The notes: generated by a model not told the origin, from the letters alone. Counted from the stretch's first letter, positions 37,208-47,348 are shown. The stretch is 64,000 bases of DNA from Lachnospiraceae bacterium (GCA_024696945.1 JAILGF010000075.1:1-64000), one strand, 5' to 3'. Program-made: numbers and translations.

Positions 37208-38941
37208 ATGGCAGAAAAGAAACTGATGTTGGGAAACGAGGCCATCGCACGCGGTGCTTATGAAGCAGGCGTTAAGGTTTCGGCCGCATATCCCGGTACT
37301 CCCAGCACCGAAATCAGCGAGAATATTGTAAAGTATGATGAAATCTATTGTGAGTGGTCACCCAATGAGAAGGTGGCTATGGAAGTTGCAATCGGAGCTT
37401 CGCTTGCAGGCGTAAGGTCACTTGCTTCAATGAAGCATGTCGGCGTAAACGTGGCTTCGGACCCTTTGTATACCGTAAGCTACATAGGTGTTACCGGCGG
37501 TCTTGTTATCGTGGCGGCGGACGATCCCGGAATGTACAGCTCACAGAACGAGCAGGATTCACGTGCCGTTGCACGTGCAGCACATATCCCGGTCATCGAG
37601 CCTTCTGACAGTGCAGAAGCTAAGGAATTCATCAAGTTTGCATATGATATAAGCGAGAAGTACGATACTCCCGTTATGTTCAGGACTACCACACGTATTG
37701 CTCATTCACAGGGACTGGTTGAGCTCGAGGACAGATGCGAGCCCATTGATATCCCTTATGTTAAGAATGCCGCAAAGAATGTTATGATGCCCGGAAATGC
37801 CATTAAGCGCCACCCTGTTGTAGAGGCACGTGAAAAGCAGATGGCTATAGACGGTGCCGATTTCCCCATCAACAGGATAGAGATGAACGATACCAAGATA
37901 GGTGTTATTACTTCCGGTATCCCTTATCAGTATGTTAAGGAAGCACTTCCCAATGCTTCTGTTCTGAAGCTGGGTTGCGTAAATCCGCTTCCTAAGCAGA
38001 TGATCATTGACTTTGCAAAGAAGGTTGACAAGCTTTATATTATAGAAGAACTTGATCCCATTATTGAAGAGCAGGTTAAGTCATGGGGCGTTGAGTGTAC
38101 GGGTAAGGAAATACTTACCATCCAGGGCGAATACAGCACAAATATGCTGAAAAAAGCTATTTTGGGACAGGAACTTGACATTGAGGCCAAGGCTGATGTT
38201 CCCGTAAGACCTCCTATCCTTTGCCCGGGCTGCCCTCACAGAAGTACTTTCTTTACTTTAAACAAGTTAAAGATTCATGCAGCAGGCGATATCGGCTGTT
38301 ATACCCTCGGTGCCGTTGCTCCTTTGAACGTGGTTGAGACCACTGTTTGTATGGGTTCTTCCATCTCCACGCTTCACGGAATGGAGAAGGCTAAGGGCAA
38401 GGACTATATCAAGGACTGGGTAGCAGTTATCGGTGATTCGACATTTATGCATACCGGTGTTAACTCTCTTATGAACATGTTCTATAACCAGGGTACCGGT
38501 ACGGTTCTTATCCTCGACAATTCAACGACCGGTATGACAGGACATCAGGACCATGCCGCAACAGGTAAGACTCTTAAGGGCGAGATCGTTCCTGCCATCG
38601 ATATTTACAAGCTTTGCCATGACGGTATCGGAATTGAGAATACAAGGATCGTTAATGCGTTTGATACAAAGGAACTTGAGAAGGCCATTAAGGAAGAGGT
38701 GGCAAGAGATGCTGTTTCGGTTATTATCGTTCAAGCTCCTTGTGCTCTTCTTAAGTCAAATAAGCCGAAGCCCGCGTTCCATATCGATACTGACAAATGT
38801 AAGCGCTGCTATATGTGCATGAAGCCCGCATGTCCCGCTATCACAAAGGCTGAGGACGGCACAGTTTCCATCAATGCTACTATGTGTAACGGCTGCGGTC
38901 TGTGCGAGGGGCAGTGTAAATTTGGAGCGATTTTGAGATAA
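37208..38941 (+). CDS. iorA: indolepyruvate:ferredoxin oxidoreductase, alpha subunit
   Basis: LMLGNEAIARGAYEAGVKVSAAYPGTPSTEI; C-term CKRCYMCMKPACP / CNGCGLCEGQCKFGAI; ATG 37208 follows cggaggt. Confidence 0.92.
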   Translation: MAEKKLMLGNEAIARGAYEAGVKVSAAYPGTPSTEISENIVKYDEIYCEWSPNEKVAMEVAIGASLAGVRSLASMKHVGVNVASDPLYTVSYIGVTGGLVIVAADDPGMYSSQNEQDSRAVARAAHIPVIEPSDSAEAKEFIKFAYDISEKYDTPVMFRTTTRIAHSQGLVELEDRCEPIDIPYVKNAAKNVMMPGNAIKRHPVVEAREKQMAIDGADFPINRIEMNDTKIGVITSGIPYQYVKEALPNASVLKLGCVNPLPKQMIIDFAKKVDKLYIIEELDPIIEEQVKSWGVECTGKEILTIQGEYSTNMLKKAILGQELDIEAKADVPVRPPILCPGCPHRSTFFTLNKLKIHAAGDIGCYTLGAVAPLNVVETTVCMGSSISTLHGMEKAKGKDYIKDWVAVIGDSTFMHTGVNSLMNMFYNQGTGTVLILDNSTTGMTGHQDHAATGKTLKGEIVPAIDIYKLCHDGIGIENTRIVNAFDTKELEKAIKEEVARDAVSVIIVQAPCALLKSNKPKPAFHIDTDKCKRCYMCMKPACPAITKAEDGTVSINATMCNGCGLCEGQCKFGAILR

Positions 38942-38951
38942 GGAGATATAT

Positions 38952-39521
38952 ATGGAAACGAAAAATATCATGATAGTCGGTGTCGGCGGACAGGGAACGC
39001 TTCTTACCAGCCGTATTCTCGGAGGTATTACGATAAAGGCCGGGTATGATGTTAAGCTCAGTGAGGTTCACGGAATGGCTCAGAGAGGCGGAAGTGTTGT
39101 TACTTTTGTCCGTTACGGTGAGAAGGTTAACGAACCTATAGTTGAGGAAGGACAGGCTGATGTCCTTATAGCATTTGAGAGGCTCGAGGCTTTAAGGTAT
39201 GCACATTTCCTAAAGAAGGACGGAGTTCTGGTAGTAAACGATCAGAGGATCGATCCCATGCCTGTGGTAATCGGTGCCGCAAAGTATCCCGAAGGGATTA
39301 TCGAGGGACTTGAGAAGAAGTATAAGGTATTAAAGGTCAATGCCATGGAAGAGGCTTTGAAGCTCGGAAATTCCAGGACATTTAATATTATTGTCCTCGG
39401 TATGGCAGCAAAGCATATGGACTTTAAAAAGGAGGATTGGCTCGAGGTTATTGAAAATACTGTGCCTCCTAAGACCATAGATATCAATAAGCAGGCTTTT
39501 GAAGTAGGATATTCTCTGTAA
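38952..39521 (+). CDS. iorB: indolepyruvate:ferredoxin oxidoreductase, beta subunit
   Basis: IMIVGVGGQGTLLTSRILGG; VHGMAQRGGSVVTFVRYG. Confidence 0.9.
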   Translation: METKNIMIVGVGGQGTLLTSRILGGITIKAGYDVKLSEVHGMAQRGGSVVTFVRYGEKVNEPIVEEGQADVLIAFERLEALRYAHFLKKDGVLVVNDQRIDPMPVVIGAAKYPEGIIEGLEKKYKVLKVNAMEEALKLGNSRTFNIIVLGMAAKHMDFKKEDWLEVIENTVPPKTIDINKQAFEVGYSL

Positions 39522-39528
39522 AAATAGT

Positions 39529-39557
39529 TTGACAACTTTACTATTTTGGTGTATAAA
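39529..39557 (+). promoter_or_regulatory. sigma-A-type promoter
   Basis: TTGACA-N17-TATAAA. Confidence 0.65.
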
Positions 39558-39564
39558 AATAAAT

Positions 39565-39640
39565 GGATCGATCAGAGGGACGGTTCTCTGATCGATTTTC
39601 AAAAATAAAAAATCAATCAGGGACCGTCCCTTTGATCGAC
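39565..39640. repeat. two adjacent GATCGAT/GGGACGGTTCTCTGATCGAT palindromic repeat units
   Basis: gatcgatcagagggacggttctctgatcgat and aatcaatcagggaccgtccctttgatcg; related copy at 62327. Confidence 0.8.
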
Positions 39641-39654
39641 GAAAGGATATTTCC

Positions 39655-40950
39655 ATGATCTGGAATGAAACCAAGGAATGCATGAGCCGTGATGAGATGA
39701 ACCATCTCCAGAGCACAAGGCTTGTGAAGCAGGTAAATTATGTTTACCACAATGTGGAGTACTATCGGAAGAAGATGCAGGCAGCAGGTCTGGAACCGGG
39801 CGATATTACCGGTATTGAAGATATAACAAAGCTTCCTTTTACAACAAAGGACGATCTTAGAAATACATATCCCTGTGGTCTTTTTGCAGTTCCGAGGTCT
39901 GAGGTTGTCAGAATACATGCTTCTTCAGGTACAACAGGAAAGGCAACCGTTGTAGGTTATACCAGACGTGATATTGAAGTCTGGTCCGAGTGTGTATCAA
40001 GAGTACTTGCCATGGCAGGCGTAGGAAAGAACGATACGGTTCAGGTTTCTTACGGATACGGATTGTTTACCGGAGGACTCGGAGCTCATTACGGTGTTGA
40101 AAATGTCGGAGCTACCGTTGTTCCGCTTTCTACAGGAAATACAAAGAAACAGCTTACCATGATGAAGGACCTTGGCGTTACTTCCATTATGTGTACTCCT
40201 TCATATCTTATGTATCTGACCGAATCCATAGAGGAGCAGGGAATCTTGGATGAGCTTCAGCTTAAATCTGCAGTATGCGGCGCAGAGCCCTGGACCGAGG
40301 AGATGAGGAACCAGATCGAATCCCGTCTGCACATTAAAGCTCACGATATCTACGGACTCAGCGAGATCATGGGCCCCGGTGTTGCAGGTGACTGTGTATA
40401 TCACAAGGGACTTCATATCAACGAGGACCATTTCCTTCCTGAGATCATTTCTGCTGAAACGCTTACTCCCATCGGAGACGGCGAGATCGGAGAATTGGTA
40501 TTCACGACTCTTACCAAGGAAGCACTTCCTCTTATCAGATATAGGACAAAGGACCTTACAAGCATCAACCACGGAAAGTGCGAATGCGGACGTACGACTG
40601 CAAGACTTTCCAGATTTGTGGGACGTTCGGATGATATGCTCATTATCCGCGGCGTAAATGTGTTCCCTTCACAGGTTGAGGCTGCTCTTCTTGAAATGGG
40701 TGAGGTAAGTCCTAATTACCTGATGATAGTCGATCGTGTAAATAACCTGGATACCTTGGAGGTTCTGGTTGAGGTTGACGAGAAGTTCTTCTCCGATGAG
40801 ATCAAGGAACTCGAGAACCTTACCAAGAAGATCACACATGTACTCCAGCAGGCACTTCTTATCCAGCCCAAGGTTAAGCTTGTTGAGCCGAAGACCTTGG
40901 AGAGGAGCGAAGGCAAGGCTAAGCGTGTAATCGATAAGCGTAAATTATGA
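39655..40950 (+). CDS. phenylacetate-CoA ligase family protein
   Basis: IHASSGTTGKATVVGYTRRDIEVWSE; YGLSEIMGPGVAGDC; LRYRTKDLT-type; GRSDDMLIIRGVNVFPSQVE. Confidence 0.93.
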   Translation: MIWNETKECMSRDEMNHLQSTRLVKQVNYVYHNVEYYRKKMQAAGLEPGDITGIEDITKLPFTTKDDLRNTYPCGLFAVPRSEVVRIHASSGTTGKATVVGYTRRDIEVWSECVSRVLAMAGVGKNDTVQVSYGYGLFTGGLGAHYGVENVGATVVPLSTGNTKKQLTMMKDLGVTSIMCTPSYLMYLTESIEEQGILDELQLKSAVCGAEPWTEEMRNQIESRLHIKAHDIYGLSEIMGPGVAGDCVYHKGLHINEDHFLPEIISAETLTPIGDGEIGELVFTTLTKEALPLIRYRTKDLTSINHGKCECGRTTARLSRFVGRSDDMLIIRGVNVFPSQVEAALLEMGEVSPNYLMIVDRVNNLDTLEVLVEVDEKFFSDEIKELENLTKKITHVLQQALLIQPKVKLVEPKTLERSEGKAKRVIDKRKL

Positions 40951-40987
40951 TTAACGTAACGAATATAAATGTATCGGAGGTAACAAC

Positions 40988-41374
40988 ATGATCTTAAAAC
41001 AATTATCGGTTTTTGTAGAAAATAAAGAAGGAAGAATGAAGGATATAACCCAGGTTTTAAAAGACAGTGGGATCAATATCAAAACTCTTTCTCTGGCAGA
41101 TACCACAGAATACGGCATGCTGAGGCTTATCGTTTCGGATCCGGACCTTGCTAAGGCTAAGCTGAGAGAAGCAGGCTTCCCCGTAAGCATTACTGATGTT
41201 TTAGCAGTCAAAGCAGATGACCGTATCGGTTTCCTTCACGATATGCTCTGTAAGCTTGAGGGTAATATCTCGAGCATTGAATATATGTATACACTGCCTA
41301 CCGAAGAGGGACCTGTGGTAATACTGAAGGTTGCCAATCCGTCAGAGGTTGAACAGGTTTTGGAGAATATTTAA
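40988..41374 (+). CDS. tandem ACT domain protein
   Basis: LSVFVENKEGRMKDITQVLKDSGINIKTLSLADT; second ACT-like GFLHDMLCKLEGNISSIEYMYT. Confidence 0.88.
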   Translation: MILKQLSVFVENKEGRMKDITQVLKDSGINIKTLSLADTTEYGMLRLIVSDPDLAKAKLREAGFPVSITDVLAVKADDRIGFLHDMLCKLEGNISSIEYMYTLPTEEGPVVILKVANPSEVEQVLENI

Positions 41375-41399
41375 TAGTATTGATTTTTGATATTGAAAT

Positions 41400-41428
41400 G
41401 AGCCGGTTTATTGCCGGCTCTTTTTTTA
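41400..41428 (+). terminator. Rho-independent terminator
   Basis: gagccggtttattgccggctcttttttt. Confidence 0.88.
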
Positions 41429-41511
41429 CTGCTTGAGAAATGTCATTGCTGCAGATCCGAATGCTCTTTAAGGTGGAATTGTTAAAGAAAACAAAACTTA
41501 CAAATTGTTAT

Positions 41512-41538
41512 TAAGTTTTTGCAATTATATACCGAAAT
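41512..41538 (+). promoter_or_regulatory. candidate sigma-D/sigma-28-like flagellar promoter
   Basis: TAAG-N15-ACCGAAAT versus TAAA-N15-GCCGATAT. Confidence 0.35.
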
Positions 41539-41664
41539 ATATAGTGCATGGATGCAATACATATATTCGACGGGAAACACAGGGACGTTCCGTATGGGCT
41601 TTAAGAAGGGGAAGGATATCGCTTGGGCCTTGAAGGAAATCCGTCGGCTTGAACGGAGAATAGC

Positions 41665-44600
41665 ATGCGTATAAATGATCTTATTAACAATATACAGAAT
41701 ACAAACAGCACCGGACTGAGGGTAAATGATGATCTATCCTCAGTGGACGGTGCGTTTTTTAATAATAAAAACAGGACTTCATCTATAGGTGAGGGCAAGG
41801 GCGCCGCCGGTTTTATCAAGACCCTTGAGGGTAAAAGGGTTACGGGAAATACCTATACATTTAATGAAGCAAAAGGGATGACCGAAAAGGAAGGATTCGC
41901 AGAGAAACTGCTTAATTCCGTTAGTGTACCAGTAAATAATGACAAGGAACTTGTAAAAAACCTGACGGGAGATGATTACGAGGCTCTCGGTGAAGAGGGT
42001 ATGTCGTTAGAGAAATTCGGTAAGGAAAGACTTGAAAGGGCTATAGAGCGTATCAAGGATAACCGTGAGTTCCACGAGAGCACGCTCGCCGAAAATGTTG
42101 AAAAGCAACAGGAATACAGGGAGTCAGTAGACAGAATGGCATTTCTTGCAAAGGCTGATTCGGGTTCTGAAAAGCTTATTGCAAAGATGCTGTATGAGGC
42201 TGATATTCCCGTAACGGAGGAAAATATAGCAGAGGTTAAAAGTGCAGCCGAGGTTGCACTGAGTACCGGAAAGCTTTCGGATTCTTCTGAGAGCTATCTT
42301 ATAAAAAACAACCTGGAACCTACTATAGATAACATATATAAAGCTTCTCACAGCGGTGAGATGAGGCAGAATGCACTGGATGAGGCTTCATGGGAAAACC
42401 TTAAGGAAAAAGCCATGGAGATCGTTAGCGAAGCCGGTACAGACACCGAACAGGGTTTAAAAAACGCAAGGTGGCTTGTGGAACATGACCTTCCGGTTAC
42501 TGTAGATAATATTCTTTATAAAGAAGAACTTGATGCATACAATGCAAACGGAGTGAGTGAAAGCGAGCTTTTCAAGGCTGCTGTCCGCTCAATGCAGGAT
42601 GGCAACAGTGCTAAGGATGGTGCTGTTATAGCCAGACTAAATGAAGCAACCGTAGCGATTGAAAAAGAAACGGAAGAACTGATCGGAAAGCTGTCCAATG
42701 TAGGAAACGAAGCAATTAAGCTTTCATTTATTGAAGGTGCTACCGAAGAAACCGTGACAGTGCGTGAGCTGGTTGAGGCACAGGAAAATATTGACGGGTT
42801 TGCTCAAAAAGGAGTTTCATCAGAGCTTTCAGCCGAGGAAGTAAATGTAAGGATAAGACTTGAAGAGGTAAGGATAAGTCTTAATGTTGAAGCGGGAAGA
42901 CGTTTGATGGCTAACGGGATAGATATCCTTTCCGACAGCCTGATGAATGTGTCCGAGGGATTAAGGACACTGCAAAAAGGATTTTATTCAGATCTGTATA
43001 ATGAAGTGGGAGCGGATACGAAGGGAATCTCGGAGATTTCTGCGGAAGAAGCCGCCGACATGGCTCTTGAAACCGAAAAATGCCTTGACAACATCAGTAA
43101 TTCTCCTCTTGATTTTTACAAGGCCACGTTCAGCATAAGACATACCGTGACACTTGCCGAACTGTCTTCAAGCGGAGAACTGCTTATCAGGGAAACCGTA
43201 AGCGGAACCGATGGCTCGATAAGCGTAAATCCTTCTTCGATGCAGATGGCTCTTTCATCATACGAGAGCTCCTCTACAGAAGTAAGACGCGACCTTGGGG
43301 ATTCTATCAAGAAAGCTTTTACCGGGAGCGTTGACAGTCTTCTTTCATCAAACGGACTTGAGCTTACCGAAGGAAACCGCAGGGCAGTGAGGATACTTGG
43401 TTATAACAGCATGGAAATAACCGCTGAGAATATCGAAGAGATCAAGTTTTATGATGCGAAGGTTACCGGTCTTATCGAAAGAATGACTCCGCCCGTTGTT
43501 ATGACCATGATAAGGGACGGAATCAATCCTTTGGAAAGCACGATAGATGAGCTGGATGCAAAGGTTTCTTCCATATTAAATGAGCAGGGGAATTCCTTGG
43601 AGCAGAAATACAGTGAATTCCTGGTAAGGATGGAAGAAACGGGTTCGATAACCGCAAACGAGAGAAATGCATATATCGGGATTTACAGGTTATTGTATAA
43701 TGTAGAAAAGGATGACGGCGCGGCCATCGGAAGTCTGTTAAATTCAGGAAGGGAGCTTACCTTCGGAAATCTTATGACGGAGGCAAGGACCAGGGTTACG
43801 GGTGTCGATCTGGCAGCAGACGATAATACCGGAATCAGTTCTTCGCATTACACCAACTCCATTACGGATCAGATAAACAATGCGTTTAATTATCAGAGAG
43901 GGCTTGTACAGGATTCGCTGGGAGTTACGGATCCTTCAAGATGGGACAGGGCTCTTTCGGGAAAGAATTATCCTGATGTTACAATAGAAGAATTGCATGA
44001 CGGGTTGTTTAACGGACAGCAGGGGCTTAACGGCACTTCGACCGGGACTGCAGATATAGAGGCATCGGTCGTAAAAGCGCAGGAAATAGTAAAGACCATG
44101 ACGGCAAATACTCCTGCCTCTGCATTCCTTAACAGCTTTGGAATAAAGGACAGCTTCAATAACAGGAAAGCGGCAGAAGATATACTGTCGGGCGGGAACA
44201 AGGAGGATTCGTCGATCTCCGTTACGGCAGATGAGCTGAATGACGGCCTTCTCAGCGGATCGAGATTCGATGAGCTTTTAGGCATTAAGACGAGAATGGC
44301 AAATACTCTTACCGGACAGGCCTTTAAAACTGCGATAACTGCACAGGCGGCAGCAGAGCTAAACGGTAGGGTTGAGAGAATCGAAATGCTCAAGGCCATG
44401 GCAGGCAAGGGACATTACAGAATGAATGTCAGTGATGGCAAAGAGACAAAGACGGTTAACCTGACTGTTATCAGAAATGAAGGGAATGCCGGAACGATAT
44501 CCGTTGAGATACAGAAACAGGGTTATAATCTCCAGGCAGATCTGAATCTGGTGATGATGGACCAGAGATATAACGGTCCGGCTGTTTCAAGGGGAAACCT

Positions 44601-44895
44601 CTATATTTCTGAAAACACTGCGCAGGATGAGAGCATAACTGTTGGGGGAACGGCCGGAAGAAACGGCAGAGAACGTTCGGCTGCCTTTGACGGATATGTG
44701 GAAAATATTAAGTCGGCACTTGAAAATTCAGGTATAAATGCCGATAATATAAATATAGTGGCCGGAAGCAGGAGCAGCGAGCAGTATGTTTCCTATCTGG
44801 CACAGGCGAGAAAAGAGAATACCAACAGGGAAGAGGCTGCAGATAACAGGGATAAGCTGTTTACCGTAGCGAAGGCAATCCTTTCGGCGTTTTGA
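41665..44895 (+). CDS. large DUF6240-like protein, possibly FliK-related
   Basis: 1076 aa; repeated PVTEENI/EPTIDNI/PVTVDNI/EITAENI motif; directly upstream of flagellin; C-term GTISVEIQKQGYNLQADLNL FliK-like. Confidence 0.55.
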   Translation: MRINDLINNIQNTNSTGLRVNDDLSSVDGAFFNNKNRTSSIGEGKGAAGFIKTLEGKRVTGNTYTFNEAKGMTEKEGFAEKLLNSVSVPVNNDKELVKNLTGDDYEALGEEGMSLEKFGKERLERAIERIKDNREFHESTLAENVEKQQEYRESVDRMAFLAKADSGSEKLIAKMLYEADIPVTEENIAEVKSAAEVALSTGKLSDSSESYLIKNNLEPTIDNIYKASHSGEMRQNALDEASWENLKEKAMEIVSEAGTDTEQGLKNARWLVEHDLPVTVDNILYKEELDAYNANGVSESELFKAAVRSMQDGNSAKDGAVIARLNEATVAIEKETEELIGKLSNVGNEAIKLSFIEGATEETVTVRELVEAQENIDGFAQKGVSSELSAEEVNVRIRLEEVRISLNVEAGRRLMANGIDILSDSLMNVSEGLRTLQKGFYSDLYNEVGADTKGISEISAEEAADMALETEKCLDNISNSPLDFYKATFSIRHTVTLAELSSSGELLIRETVSGTDGSISVNPSSMQMALSSYESSSTEVRRDLGDSIKKAFTGSVDSLLSSNGLELTEGNRRAVRILGYNSMEITAENIEEIKFYDAKVTGLIERMTPPVVMTMIRDGINPLESTIDELDAKVSSILNEQGNSLEQKYSEFLVRMEETGSITANERNAYIGIYRLLYNVEKDDGAAIGSLLNSGRELTFGNLMTEARTRVTGVDLAADDNTGISSSHYTNSITDQINNAFNYQRGLVQDSLGVTDPSRWDRALSGKNYPDVTIEELHDGLFNGQQGLNGTSTGTADIEASVVKAQEIVKTMTANTPASAFLNSFGIKDSFNNRKAAEDILSGGNKEDSSISVTADELNDGLLSGSRFDELLGIKTRMANTLTGQAFKTAITAQAAAELNGRVERIEMLKAMAGKGHYRMNVSDGKETKTVNLTVIRNEGNAGTISVEIQKQGYNLQADLNLVMMDQRYNGPAVSRGNLYISENTAQDESITVGGTAGRNGRERSAAFDGYVENIKSALENSGINADNINIVAGSRSSEQYVSYLAQARKENTNREEAADNRDKLFTVAKAILSAF

Positions 44896-44976
44896 TAAAG
44901 GATAGTATAACGGTACATACGTGTCGACCGACACTGTGCCGGGTAATAGTAGACAGGCTTAGGATTGGAGGAGCAT

Positions 44977-46395
44977 ATGAGAATAAATCACAATATTTCG
45001 GCTTTACAGACAAATGTAAATATGAGAAGGACCGGTAATTCCCTTGACAAGGCTATGGAGAGGCTTTCTTCGGGCTACAAGATTAACAGAGCTTCGGATG
45101 ATGCGGCAGGTATGGCTATTTCGAGAAAATTAAAAACACAGATTGCCGGACTAGAGCGTGCGTCGATGAACGGATCGGACGGTATTTCCGTTATCCAGAC
45201 AGCAGAGGGTGCATTGAATGAGGTTACGTCTATTCTTCAGAGATGCAGGGAGCTTTCGGTTCAGGCAGCAAATGATGTTAATACTGTGGATGACAAGGCT
45301 GCTATCCAGAAGGAGATAGATGCCTTGTTAGATGAAGTAGATCGTATTTCGGAATCTACCGAATTCAATACCAAGAATCTTCTTAACGGAGATCTGGATA
45401 ATAATGCATATACCGATAATACAAAGGTTGAACTGTTATATAGCTCGGATACCGTTCAGGCTTCAAATCCGAATAAAGGGTACAAGATGACGGTTACAGC
45501 AGATCCCGAGCAGGCTAAGGTAACCGGGGCAGTGCTTTCAGGAACGGGCAAGATAGGTTATTCGGGAACTCTTACCATTAATGATATTTCTATAGAGATT
45601 GACGAGAATGATACTATGGAGGACTGCGCAAAGAGTATTTTTGAAAAATGCGATCTGCTGAAAATAGATTATAATAAGGATACGGGAGAGTATATAACAA
45701 GGGCATACGGAGCAAAACAGAAGATCAACATCAAATGTGATGATGACGATCTGAGAGGTGCATTGGGACTCCCTGTTTCAGCTTCTTCAGATGCAGGTAC
45801 TCCAAATGCCGGTAAGGATGTCCAGGTTATCATAGATAATTCCGATAACAGTGACTTTAAGGATGCTATCGCATCTACGGATGGAAAATATGTTACGGTG
45901 AAAGCTCCGAACGGGTTTGAAATGAAACTGCGTGTGGAACCCGAAACAGTGAAACCAGGAACAACTGGAACGAAGATAAATACTACTGTTCTTGATGCAG
46001 GTTCAATGTTTATCCAAGTCGGTGCAAATGAGGGACAGAATATTGAGGTTAAGTTGCCAAAGATAGATTCTGAAACTCTTGGAATAAAGTATGCCAATGT
46101 TATGAGCCACGAGGGCGCCGAGACAGCTATCTCATTATTTGACAAAGCGGTTACCATGGTTTCTTCCATCAGGGCAAGACTCGGTGCTTATCAGAACAGA
46201 CTTGAGCATACCATTGAGAATGTTGATACGGCAGCTCTTAACATGACCGAGGCAATGTCGAGAATATTCGACGCCGATATGGCTGAAGAAATGACAAACT
46301 TCACACAGCAGAACGTTCTTCAGCAGGCCGGTACATCTATTTTAGCTCAGGCTAATGAAAGACCGCAGACAATCTTGAGCTTACTTAACGGCTGA
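44977..46395 (+). CDS. flagellin
   Basis: MRINHNISALQTNVNMRRTGNSLDKAMERLSSGYKINRASDDAAGMAIS; C-term NVDTAALNMTEAMSRIFDADMAEEMTNFTQQNVLQQAGTSILAQAN. Confidence 0.97.
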   Translation: MRINHNISALQTNVNMRRTGNSLDKAMERLSSGYKINRASDDAAGMAISRKLKTQIAGLERASMNGSDGISVIQTAEGALNEVTSILQRCRELSVQAANDVNTVDDKAAIQKEIDALLDEVDRISESTEFNTKNLLNGDLDNNAYTDNTKVELLYSSDTVQASNPNKGYKMTVTADPEQAKVTGAVLSGTGKIGYSGTLTINDISIEIDENDTMEDCAKSIFEKCDLLKIDYNKDTGEYITRAYGAKQKINIKCDDDDLRGALGLPVSASSDAGTPNAGKDVQVIIDNSDNSDFKDAIASTDGKYVTVKAPNGFEMKLRVEPETVKPGTTGTKINTTVLDAGSMFIQVGANEGQNIEVKLPKIDSETLGIKYANVMSHEGAETAISLFDKAVTMVSSIRARLGAYQNRLEHTIENVDTAALNMTEAMSRIFDADMAEEMTNFTQQNVLQQAGTSILAQANERPQTILSLLNG

Positions 46396-46421
46396 TGAGA
46401 ATAGAGACAGGAGAAGGAATA

Positions 46422-46898
46422 ATGAATAAGGAAAAGCAGAAGGATTTTGCAAGGCGTGTGAGTCAGGCTAATAAGACGCAGCTTGTGGCCGTGACATTTG
46501 ATATTATTGTTGAATATATAGATGAAGCCTGCAAAAAGCTTGAGACCGGCGATATCCCGGAGTACAGAACCGAACTTAAGTCTGCCCAAAGGTTTTTGAG
46601 TGAACTTATGAGCGCACTTGATTATAATTATCCTATAGCAATGGAGCTTTTAAGACTCTATGAGTACGTCCAAAGGGTATTGGTTGCAAGTGATGTTTCA
46701 GGAACGGACAAAGGGCTGGACTCAGCCAGAAATGTCATGGCAAAGCTCGGTGCTTCATTTACGGAGATTTCAGCACAGGATGAGTCCGGTGCCGTTATGG
46801 AGAATACCCAGCAGATAGTTGCGGGGCTTACATACGGTAAGGGAACCTTGAATGAGGCGGATATGACTGCCGGTTCAAACCGTGGATTTTTGGCTTAA
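46422..46898 (+). CDS. fliS: flagellar chaperone FliS-like
   Basis: position after flagellin; QLVAVTFDIIVEYIDEACKKLETGD...AQRFLSELMSALDY. Confidence 0.75.
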   Translation: MNKEKQKDFARRVSQANKTQLVAVTFDIIVEYIDEACKKLETGDIPEYRTELKSAQRFLSELMSALDYNYPIAMELLRLYEYVQRVLVASDVSGTDKGLDSARNVMAKLGASFTEISAQDESGAVMENTQQIVAGLTYGKGTLNEADMTAGSNRGFLA

Positions 46899-46994
46899 TA
46901 TGAATTAATCCCAGAGAATTGAGCTGGATGGTACGAGTAAAGCGGAAAATCATAGGAATCCGAAGGATTTCTACAATAGAGGCAGGCTGTATTT

Positions 46995-47189
46995 ATGGAT
47001 ATATATGTAGGTGATAGACTAAAAATGAAGAAGCCGCATCCTTGCGGATCAAGTGAATGGGATGTGCTGAGAGTTGGAATAGATTTCAGGCTTAAGTGCT
47101 GTGGGTGCGGACATATGATAATGATTCCGAGAAAACAGGCTGAAAAGAATGTGAAAACTATTATAAAAGCTGAAATGAAGGATGATTAA
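46995..47189 (+). CDS. DUF951 domain-containing protein
   Basis: VGDRLKMKKPHPCGSSEWDVLRVGIDFRLKCCGCGHMIMIPR. Confidence 0.9.
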   Translation: MDIYVGDRLKMKKPHPCGSSEWDVLRVGIDFRLKCCGCGHMIMIPRKQAEKNVKTIIKAEMKDD

Positions 47190-47221
47190 AAAGGAATTCA
47201 GAAAAAATTAAAAAAAAGAAC

Positions 47222-47250
47222 TTGACAACGCTTGCAATTCATGATAGATT
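47222..47250 (+). promoter_or_regulatory. promoter for rpmG-secE-nusG-rplK-rplA
   Basis: TTGACA-N17-TAGATT. Confidence 0.55.
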
Positions 47251-47348
47251 ATAAAGGCTGGCGACTCAGTTCTTTTTTTGATGTCGCAAAACACACCGCG
47301 GGCAAAATACCACATTGTTCGTGAGATTAAATTTAGGAGGTGGAAGTT

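Noticed and set aside
41420-41660. c-di-GMP (GEMM) riboswitch in the long leader before the flagellar locus
   Set aside because: Searched by eye because of the c-di-GMP genes; conserved GEMM core sequences were not found.
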